From positions 1 through 64,000 of the forward strand of contig CALCJM010000066.1 of assembly GCA_937967505.1 (NCBI GenBank): a DNA stretch of 64,000 nucleotides, in the 5' to 3' direction. This DNA is from an uncultured Pirellulaceae bacterium. Lineage in GTDB: Bacteria > Planctomycetota > Planctomycetia > Pirellulales > Pirellulaceae. The notes under the pieces are model-generated. The model saw only the letters and a list, made by a program, of their open reading frames with translations, ran no database searches and had not been told where the DNA came from. A program made the translations under genes and the position numbers. Each line of letters opens with the position of its first letter. The stretch's first letter is position 1. Below are positions 17,491-24,166 of this stretch, one piece after another.

Positions 17491-18399
17491 ATGACTGCTG
17501 TAAGACGTGACCGCCACGCACTGCCGTTGGCGAAATACCCCGTTTGGAAAATGCTGCTTGATCGTACTTTGGCGGCGGTTTTGTTGCTGCCGGCGTTGCC
17601 GTTGATTGGTTTGCTATCGTTGTTGATACGGATGACATCCAGCGGCGCTGGCATCTACCGGCAGGTGCGAATCGGACGCAACGGTCGGGCGTTTACCATT
17701 TATAAGCTCCGATCGATGGTTCACGATGCGGAACCACCGGGGTCGGCGGGCGTTTGGTGTGTGGAGAACGATCCGCGTGTTACGCCGTTGGGAAGATGGC
17801 TGCGCGACACGCATCTGGATGAATTGCCTCAATTATTTAATGTGATTAAAGGTGATATGTCGCTGGTGGGGCCGCGTCCGGAACGCCCGGATTTCGTGGT
17901 GACTCTGGTCAAACGAGTGCCCGGGTACGCCGGTCGTTTTGAGGTACCACCGGGAGTTACCGGGCTGGCACAGATCAATCTGCCGCCTGACACCGACCTG
18001 GAAAGCGTCTGTCGGAAAATCTACCTGGACAAGAAGTACATCCGCACGATCAGCCTCAAGAATGACTTGTTGATGATGTTGTGTACGGCGGCCAAACTGT
18101 TTGGTTGTGATGGGGATTGGGCGGCGAAAAAATTTGGTCTGCTCGAGCAAGTGCCGCGATACCCGAAATATGCCAACCAGACGATTAAGCCTGATTCCCT
18201 AGCGCAGGTCAAGGTAGCGTCGCGGCAGGAGGCTGGAGAAGCTGACCGGGAAAATCGATCCGGTTGGCGAAGTAAAAACAAAACCGGGAACCAAGTCACC
18301 GCCGCGAAGGCGTCAACCGGCGAACTTTCTTCGGCGGGGATTGGAAGTATTCAGAAGGCGGAGTCCGTAGATTTCGTCAAGTCACAGCCGCATAAATAA
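17491..18399 (+). CDS. Initiating sugar-1-phosphate transferase (bacterial sugar transferase family)
   Basis: Polyprenyl-phosphate glycosyl-1-phosphate transferase of about 302 residues that transfers the first sugar-phosphate to the lipid carrier at the inner membrane. It is the short form with only the C-terminal catalytic domain: one membrane segment (LLDRTLAAVLLLPALPLIGL), then YRQVRIGRNGRAFTIYKLRSM, the catalytic acidic pair region LRDTHLDELPQLFNV, and GDMSLVGPRPERP. ATG 17491 is chosen over TTG 17482 because TAAGG at 17476-17480 is 10 bases from the former and abuts the latter. The 70-residue polar C-terminal tail is not conserved in the family. It is the first plus-strand gene of the locus. 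Confidence 0.92.
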   Translation: MTAVRRDRHALPLAKYPVWKMLLDRTLAAVLLLPALPLIGLLSLLIRMTSSGAGIYRQVRIGRNGRAFTIYKLRSMVHDAEPPGSAGVWCVENDPRVTPLGRWLRDTHLDELPQLFNVIKGDMSLVGPRPERPDFVVTLVKRVPGYAGRFEVPPGVTGLAQINLPPDTDLESVCRKIYLDKKYIRTISLKNDLLMMLCTAAKLFGCDGDWAAKKFGLLEQVPRYPKYANQTIKPDSLAQVKVASRQEAGEADRENRSGWRSKNKTGNQVTAAKASTGELSSAGIGSIQKAESVDFVKSQPHK

Positions 18400-18432
18400 G
18401 CAGATGCTATGGCCAACAGTGACAGTGGAGGC

Positions 18433-18538
18433 TTAGGCAACTGGCAGTTAGGAATTTACCATCCGTTGGCGACGCTGAGAGCGTCTGAGCGAAGCTGGCA
18501 GCATCGCCAACGGTAAGCTTTCAACTGCCAATCGCCTT
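18433..18538 (+). repeat. Family A palindromic repeat, copy 3
   Basis: Same layout as copy 2 but with the variant centre GACGCTGAGAGCGTCTGAGCG, shared only with copy 4. It starts 33 bases after the sugar transferase stop. Confidence 0.9.
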
Positions 18539-18565
18539 GGACCGACGGTGGTGTTCCACGCGGGA

Positions 18566-18790
18566 TTATTCGGGCTTGTTTTTTTGAAATTCCATGGCTT
18601 GTTTGACCTGTTGTTCGATGTCGGTGTGTTCAGCCGAGCGGAGAGGTGTGCGGGTGGAATCGAGCCAGTCGAGGTATTCCTCAATTTCCTGAAGCGGCAT
18701 TCCGTTGTTGATCGCGATGATGATTGCCTGCTGACGCTGTTCGGTGTTGTGGGCATCAAAGAGAGCTTTTTTGGAAGATTCGTGTTTCAT
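18566..18790 (-). CDS. Small conserved-looking hypothetical protein, 74 aa
   Basis: A cytoplasmic, charged, mostly helical small protein of unknown function. Visible segments are KALFDAHNTEQRQQAIIIAI and NNGMPLQEIEEYLDWLDS, which would form two helices with an acidic patch, then a C-terminal helix (IEQQVKQAMEFQK). The start at ATG 18790 is preferred; an upstream ATG at 18880 would add 30 residues of poor quality. It is antisense to the locus and bracketed by two sister copies of the family A repeat (18433-18538 and 18918-19022). The plus-strand frame over the same bases looks like its shadow. Confidence 0.6.
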   Translation of the reverse strand: MKHESSKKALFDAHNTEQRQQAIIIAINNGMPLQEIEEYLDWLDSTRTPLRSAEHTDIEQQVKQAMEFQKNKPE

Positions 18791-18917
18791 CGTCGCGGTC
18801 TGTTTGATGTCATGACGGGGGAAAAGACAATTCTCAATTATAGAGAAAATTTTGCAGCCGTGAAAATGATTCACCGACATTCGTCGGAAAGAGATCGATT
18901 GCTGGTGGAGCCGTTTT

Positions 18918-19022
18918 TAGTGGGCTGGCAGTGAGGAATTTACCATCCGTTGGCGACGCTGAGAGCGTCTGAGCGAAGTTGGCAACATCGCCAACGGTAA
19001 GTTTTTAATTGCCAATCGCCTT
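18918..19022 (+). repeat. Family A palindromic repeat, copy 4
   Basis: Shares the variant centre (GACGCTGAGAGCGTCTGAGCG) with copy 3, but the left terminal repeat is degraded (TGGGCTGGCAGTGAGG). The right end is TTGCCAATCGCCTT. It ends 104 bases before the PEP-CTERM gene. Confidence 0.85.
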
Positions 19023-19042
19023 GGTGGACGATTGTGCCGATT

Positions 19043-19058
19043 GGGGCTGTCCATTGCA
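19043..19058 (+). promoter_or_regulatory. Sigma-54-like promoter candidate for the PEP-CTERM gene
   Basis: GGGGCTGTCCATTGCA has the GG-N10-GC spacing of -24/-12 promoters and a good TTGCA -12 element; the -24 part is only partial (GG without CAC). It lies 70 bases ahead of the start codon. PEP-CTERM genes in other bacteria are often controlled by the sigma-54 regulator PrsR. Confidence 0.35.
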
Positions 19059-19126
19059 CCTCAGGTTGAGAAATAAGCTAAAGGACTATTTGAGTTGAGG
19101 ACTATTGTTTTATTGAAAGGTAAACG

Positions 19127-19867
19127 ATGAATTGCCAGAAAACCCTTCCACGACTTTTGGTCGGCGCGTTGCTGACCGTTGGACTGTTCGCCTGTTATGT
19201 TTGCGATCAGGCGAACGCCAATTTTTTGATTCGCATCAGCGATGGAGTCACGACCAATACCATCGCAGACAACCAGTTCGGCGATTTGGATTTCGTCCTG
19301 CTTGGAGAGCGCACCGATGGGGTGGTGGCGGTGTCGAGTTCCTTTGGTTGGGGTGATGTCACTTTTTCGACTGGCATCTCCAAACCAGCCATCGGCGGAG
19401 CAGCCACACCAAAAATTCACCTGTCATCGTTTCGGCTTTCGACACTGTTGCCCGGACCGCGCGATGTCAGTATCGAAGTGACTGACACCGATTTTGTGGG
19501 TGCACCGGGAGGGTTGGATCCGGCTCATTTCCGCAGCAGTATCGGAGGCGTTACCGGGGGAGCGGTTGAATTCGCAACTTGGGTTGATTCTTCCAATGCG
19601 GAGTTTGGAAAAGGCGAACAGTTGGGTCCGGCTTACAGCTTTAGTAACACTGGATCGGTCGCGTTTAGTGGATCCACCCACGCCAGCACCGGAACAACAG
19701 CGCCATTTTCGTTGACATTGCAGGCGATCGTATCTCACGATAGTGCGACGGTCACCAGTTTTGATGCGGAACTACAGGCTGTTCCTGAACCCGCGTCATG
19801 GATGGCGTGGTTGGCGATGATACCGATGGTGGGGCTGGCCGTATGGCGTAAACGTCACGCTGGTTAG
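19127..19867 (+). CDS. PEP-CTERM sorting-signal protein
   Basis: Exported 246-residue protein, probable substrate of the exosortase encoded 1.2 kb downstream. It has an N-terminal signal peptide (hydrophobic stretch around LLVGALLTVGLFACYV, cleavage near ANA-NF) and a C-terminal tripartite signal: VPEPASW, a membrane helix, then WRKRHAG. The middle 180 residues are Ser/Thr/Gly rich, typical of a beta-sandwich of unknown function. Ribosome site: AAAGG at 19116-19121. It is the only PEP-CTERM protein seen in the window. Confidence 0.9.
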   Translation: MNCQKTLPRLLVGALLTVGLFACYVCDQANANFLIRISDGVTTNTIADNQFGDLDFVLLGERTDGVVAVSSSFGWGDVTFSTGISKPAIGGAATPKIHLSSFRLSTLLPGPRDVSIEVTDTDFVGAPGGLDPAHFRSSIGGVTGGAVEFATWVDSSNAEFGKGEQLGPAYSFSNTGSVAFSGSTHASTGTTAPFSLTLQAIVSHDSATVTSFDAELQAVPEPASWMAWLAMIPMVGLAVWRKRHAG

Positions 19868-19927
19868 CCCGATCGCCGAAATCGCCCATGTTGGATTAAC
19901 TGCCTCCAGTCAGATCGACGTTTCCAA

Positions 19928-21004
19928 ATGGTGTTTCCCAAAAAAATACTTACCACGCGCGTCCATCGTACTCTAACGGCGGGGATGGAAAGCGTCGCAG
20001 CTTTTGGGCGGTGTGGTGAACGACTGACCGCTGAGGCTTTGCCTCATCCTGCCCGCAATGAGGCGTGGTTGAAGGTGCTGCATGATGCATTGGGCCATCA
20101 GATATTTGTCATCGAGGCTGAAGACGACAACGGGATAGTCGGGCTGCTGCCGTTGGCGGAGGTGAGCAGCCTGCTATTCGGCAGGTTTTTGGTAGGGTTG
20201 CCCTATCTCAATTCGGGAGGAGTTTGGACGAATGATGGTCAGGTTGCTACCGCACTGATTGACGCGGCGATTGATCTGGCGGATGAACGGAATGTGAAAC
20301 ATCTGGAGTTGCGTCACCAGCGTTGCTGGCATCACGAGGCGTTGACGAAAAGTCGATCGTCCAAGGTCATTATGCAGATGGAGCTTCCGGAAACGGCGGA
20401 CCAGTTGTGGAAACAGTTCAAGTCGAAACTGCGTTCCCAGATTCGCAGTGGTCTGAAGCACGAGTTTGTGGTGCGCTGGGGTGGGAGAGAGTTACTGGGC
20501 CCCTTTTATGCGATGTTCAGCCAGCGCATGCGTGATTTGGGCACGCCCGTATTTTCAAAGAAACTGTTTGGCTGCATGATCGATCAGTTTAATGACGCTG
20601 TGGAGATCTGCTGTCTGTATGTTGGAGACACGCCAGCTGCTGCGGCGATTGTGGTGCATGGAACGATGGTGACCGAGGTACCCAGCGCCAGTTGCCTGAC
20701 CAGCTTTAATTCACTTAATGCCAACATGGTTTTGTACTGGAATTTATTAACGCGCGCGATTGAACAAGGCAGTCGGGTATTCGATTTTGGACGCAGCACA
20801 TCCGGTGGAGGTACGTGGCGTTTCAAGAAACAATGGGGTGCGGTGTCGTCGCCGTCGTTTTGGCAATACTACGTTCGGAAAGGGCAGCATGACTTGCTGC
20901 GGCCGGACAACGGCAAGTTTTCGCTGGCCATCGAGGCGTGGAGAAGGTTGCCGGTATCGGTGACCCGGTTGATTGGCCCGGCAATTGTTCGAGGCATTCC
21001 GTAG
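19928..21004 (+). CDS. FemAB-like protein of the exosortase/PEP-CTERM system
   Basis: GNAT-superfamily protein of 358 residues resembling the XrtA-associated FemAB family (TIGR03019-type). Supporting segments are the N-terminal FVIEAEDDNGIVGLLPLAEV, the ATLID to LELRHQR region, WKQFKSKLRSQIRSGLKHEF (typical of FemAB/Acetyltransf_6), and the C-terminal VFDFGRSTSGGGTWRFKKQWG. FemAB proteins transfer amino acids from charged tRNA, or acyl groups; the acceptor in exosortase loci is not known. It ends 9 bases before the exosortase gene and is likely co-transcribed. Confidence 0.85.
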   Translation: MVFPKKILTTRVHRTLTAGMESVAAFGRCGERLTAEALPHPARNEAWLKVLHDALGHQIFVIEAEDDNGIVGLLPLAEVSSLLFGRFLVGLPYLNSGGVWTNDGQVATALIDAAIDLADERNVKHLELRHQRCWHHEALTKSRSSKVIMQMELPETADQLWKQFKSKLRSQIRSGLKHEFVVRWGGRELLGPFYAMFSQRMRDLGTPVFSKKLFGCMIDQFNDAVEICCLYVGDTPAAAAIVVHGTMVTEVPSASCLTSFNSLNANMVLYWNLLTRAIEQGSRVFDFGRSTSGGGTWRFKKQWGAVSSPSFWQYYVRKGQHDLLRPDNGKFSLAIEAWRRLPVSVTRLIGPAIVRGIP

Positions 21005-21013
21005 CAGATAGCC

Positions 21014-21907
21014 ATGTCCCCTGTTGGAGTGAAAATGGAAAGCTCTTTCCAAAAAGATTCGCATTGGCTTACGGTATTGTGTGTGAGTGGTGCATTGGTG
21101 TTGATCACCTGGACGTGGTGGTCCGCACTGGTAACCTTGGTGGCATGTTGGACCCGACAAACCGACTACGCACACGGTTTTCTGGTTCCGCCATTGGCCG
21201 TGTTGTTTTTATACCTTCGGCGTGAAACATTTCCGGGAGTAGGCCAAGGTGTGAGCTGGATGGGGATTGGGTTGGTGTTGTTGGGCTGCTTGCTGCGTCT
21301 GGCGGGAGCGTGGTTTTACCTTTCATCGCTCGAAGGATGGTCGCTGGTGTGTTGGATCGCCGGTGCCACGTGGATGTTGGGAGGCTGGCGGTTATTTTGG
21401 TGGAGTCTACCGGCGATTATTTTTTTGTTGTTCATGGTGCCACTGCCGTGGCGTTTGGAGATGGCCATGAGCCTACCGCTGCAGGGGGTGGCGACACGGC
21501 TGAGTGCGGGAGTGCTTCAGTTGATGGGGGTGGCGGCGGTAGTCGAGGGGCACACGATTTTCCTTTCCGGCCAGACGCTGGAGGTCGCGCAGGCGTGTGC
21601 GGGGTTACGGATATTTATGACGGCGCTGGCGATGGGATATGCGTTTGCGATGTTGTGCTGGCGGCATTGGATCGACAGCGCTTTGGTGATGCTGGCCGCT
21701 GTGCCAATTGCGTTGATCGTCAACGCGATTCGAATCGCCGCGACCGGGATGTTGTTGCATTACGGCGACGGTCGATTCTCAAGTGAAGTAGTGCACGATT
21801 TACCCGGAATGCTGATGATCCCTCTGACTTTGTTATTGTTTGGTGGTCTGGTGTGGTACCTAGGCGAGTTGTTCCCTGCGGTTCAGTCGCCAGTGACCGC
21901 GCGATAA
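21014..21907 (+). CDS. Exosortase (transmembrane transpeptidase for PEP-CTERM proteins)
   Basis: Integral-membrane cysteine transpeptidase of 297 residues with about eight helices. The catalytic triad is visible: cysteine in ACAGLR (C195), arginine in NAIRI (R240) and histidine in VHDLPG (H261). The N-terminal YAHGFLVPPLAVLFLYLR is the usual exosortase entry motif. It would cleave the PEP-CTERM signal and attach the protein to a surface glycolipid. ATG 21035 is an alternative start with GGAG 5 bases upstream. EpsI is encoded separately (26776), not fused. The subtype (XrtA or a planctomycete form) is not settled by eye. Confidence 0.94.
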   Translation: MSPVGVKMESSFQKDSHWLTVLCVSGALVLITWTWWSALVTLVACWTRQTDYAHGFLVPPLAVLFLYLRRETFPGVGQGVSWMGIGLVLLGCLLRLAGAWFYLSSLEGWSLVCWIAGATWMLGGWRLFWWSLPAIIFLLFMVPLPWRLEMAMSLPLQGVATRLSAGVLQLMGVAAVVEGHTIFLSGQTLEVAQACAGLRIFMTALAMGYAFAMLCWRHWIDSALVMLAAVPIALIVNAIRIAATGMLLHYGDGRFSSEVVHDLPGMLMIPLTLLLFGGLVWYLGELFPAVQSPVTAR

Positions 21908-21945
21908 GAACTCTGGTCGAAAATTCTTGTGTGAGGACTGGTTCG

Positions 21946-24129
21946 ATGAACGAAATGCAGCTTGCGGTGCGCGATCACGGGCGGGCGACGCCAACCAGAA
22001 GCAATGATGCCAATGGAGTGTTGTATGCTGCCGGCAATACGTTGCGATTGTGGTGGTTTGTGGCTGCGTTATTGGGAACGCTGGCTGCCGCTGGTGCAGG
22101 GGCCGCCGTGTTGTTGACATTCAGTCCCCAATACAAGGCATCGATGTGGTTGAGAATTCACAGCAATGCACCCTATATCGTGTTCCAGGAAAAAGGCGGG
22201 TCCGGTCAGTTCGTGGAAAATCAGACTCAACTCATTCGCAGTCGTCTGGTTCTGGCGCCGCTGCTAAGTGATCCTGTGGTGGCCAAGTTGGAAGAACTTG
22301 AGGAGAGTTCTGACCGAATCGAGTCTTTGGCCAGCCGGTTGGTTGTCAGTCCCGTCGGCAAATCGGAATATTTTGCGGTTCAATACCACGGGATTGACGA
22401 ACAGACATCACGTCGGGTGGTGGAACTGGTGGTGGATTCCTACATGGCATTACAGAACAGCGACGAAGCACGGCAGCGTCAGGACGTTGTGACGCTGCTG
22501 GAATCGGAAAAAGCGGTGCGCGAGCGCAAGGTGGAAGATCTCCGTAATTCTCTGGCGCAGTTGGTTGAGAAATCTCCGGTCGTTGATGAAAAGGGATCGG
22601 TGCTGGCCGAAGAGAAAATGCTGAACCTTGCCGGTTTGAGAAAACGCTTGGTCACACTGGATGTGGAATCTTCCATACTCAGTATCGAAATCCAAGCGTT
22701 CGAACAGGCATTCAGCAAAGAGAAGTTCCGCCCCGCGCGTCGGGAGATTGCGCTGTTTGTCGAGGAATCTCCTCAGGTTCATTCACTGGCCAGAAGTATC
22801 GGAGAATTGCAGGAAGAACTGCGGGCGGAGAAAGTATATGGCAAGGGGCATCCCGTGCGACGCAAAAGCCTTGATCGCTTGGCCTATCAAAAGACGCGTT
22901 TGGCGGATTTGAAGAAACGACTGCAACTTCAGGAAGAGGATCGATCGCGCGCGGCGTGGAAGCACGAACGGGAGAACCGACTGGAGGGGATGAAGTCCCG
23001 GCTGGCCAGTTTTCAGATCACCCGGGAGGTGATTGAATCACATATCGCGGCGGACACCGGCACCATTCGAAAGACTACCGGAGATTCATTGCAGGTCGAA
23101 TTCCTGCGGGCGGAACTGGCGCAGGCGACTGAAGTGCACGATATGATCTCGCGCCGGCTGTTGGCACTCAAGACGGAGCAGCGTGCACCGGCACGTGTCC
23201 AACCGCTGGAATCCGGCGAGGTCACTGCGATCCCGGTGGAGCTGATGCCGTACAAGAGAATGGCGATGGCGTCAGCCGGAGCTTTTTTGTTACCGTTTGT
23301 CGGATTGTTTGGGATCGAGCTATTGGTGCGGCGTGTATCCAATACGCGGCAACTGGAAGAAACGGGACAGCTGCACGTGATTGGCGAAATTGCAAACTTG
23401 CCCCGCACAAAAATCAGTCGACATTTGATGCGTCGGCGGTGGGACCGGGAAAAACAGCTCTATCGGGAGAGCGTGGATCAATTGAGGACCTGTCTGGTCT
23501 GTCAGGAGTCGGGCAGGAATGCTCAGGTGATCGCAATCGCCAGCGCCGTTAGCGGCGAAGGGAAAACCAGTCTCTCGCTTCAGTTAGCCGCCAGTCTGGC
23601 CGGTTCGACTGGCAAGCATGTTTTGATGATCGATGGCGACCTGCGTTATCCCAATGCGCACCAGTGGTACGGCAAGGAGTTATCACCCGGGTTGAGTGAT
23701 GTACTGGATGCCAGTGAGTCGTGGAAAAAGGTAGTCCATCGGGCGAAACGAGGTGAACCGTGCCTGTTGAGCGCTGGCGAATTGTTGGCCAGCCCGCATC
23801 GTTTGTTCGGTGGTCCCGAGTTTGGTCGTCTGTTGATGCATTTGCGAAAGTATTTTGACTATATCGTTATTGATACGCCACCGGTTCTTTCCGCCGGCGA
23901 GTCGCTGGTAATGAGTAAGGAGGCGGATGCGGTGTTGTTATGTGTGCGGAGAGATCAGAGCCGGATGGACTACGTTTGTGCGGCACACGATCGTTTATCG
24001 CTGGCTGGGGTCAAAGAGATCGGAACCGTGCTCACCGGAGTCCCGTTCCGTGCCTATTCGTCCCGCTACGGTGCGTACACTTACCCCGAACAGGCAGGTT
24101 CCGTTGTGCCCACGGTCTGTTCCAGCTGA
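21946..24129 (+). CDS. Wzc-like polysaccharide co-polymerase with BY-kinase domain
   Basis: Bacterial tyrosine kinase fused to a chain-length regulator, 727 residues. Two membrane helices (about residues 30-55 and 440-465) flank a large periplasmic coiled-coil region rich in Glu, Arg and Gln. The cytoplasmic C-terminal domain has Walker A SGEGKTS, Walker A'/B MIDGDLRYP and FDYIVIDTPP, and a Tyr cluster (YSSRYGAYTY) suitable for autophosphorylation. ATG 21946 is the chosen start because earlier in-frame codons overlap the exosortase gene. It regulates polymer length and export with the ligase and transporter genes downstream. Confidence 0.92.
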   Translation: MNEMQLAVRDHGRATPTRSNDANGVLYAAGNTLRLWWFVAALLGTLAAAGAGAAVLLTFSPQYKASMWLRIHSNAPYIVFQEKGGSGQFVENQTQLIRSRLVLAPLLSDPVVAKLEELEESSDRIESLASRLVVSPVGKSEYFAVQYHGIDEQTSRRVVELVVDSYMALQNSDEARQRQDVVTLLESEKAVRERKVEDLRNSLAQLVEKSPVVDEKGSVLAEEKMLNLAGLRKRLVTLDVESSILSIEIQAFEQAFSKEKFRPARREIALFVEESPQVHSLARSIGELQEELRAEKVYGKGHPVRRKSLDRLAYQKTRLADLKKRLQLQEEDRSRAAWKHERENRLEGMKSRLASFQITREVIESHIAADTGTIRKTTGDSLQVEFLRAELAQATEVHDMISRRLLALKTEQRAPARVQPLESGEVTAIPVELMPYKRMAMASAGAFLLPFVGLFGIELLVRRVSNTRQLEETGQLHVIGEIANLPRTKISRHLMRRRWDREKQLYRESVDQLRTCLVCQESGRNAQVIAIASAVSGEGKTSLSLQLAASLAGSTGKHVLMIDGDLRYPNAHQWYGKELSPGLSDVLDASESWKKVVHRAKRGEPCLLSAGELLASPHRLFGGPEFGRLLMHLRKYFDYIVIDTPPVLSAGESLVMSKEADAVLLCVRRDQSRMDYVCAAHDRLSLAGVKEIGTVLTGVPFRAYSSRYGAYTYPEQAGSVVPTVCSS

Positions 24130-24166
24130 CCGTGTTAAGGTTTGCTGTGTTTCTACACCAAACGTA

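Noticed and set aside
18548-18934. Plus-strand frame of 128 residues over the small antisense gene
   Set aside because: It is rich in Phe, Arg and Val in a way typical of antisense shadows, and runs into repeat copy 4. The minus-strand frame is better formed.
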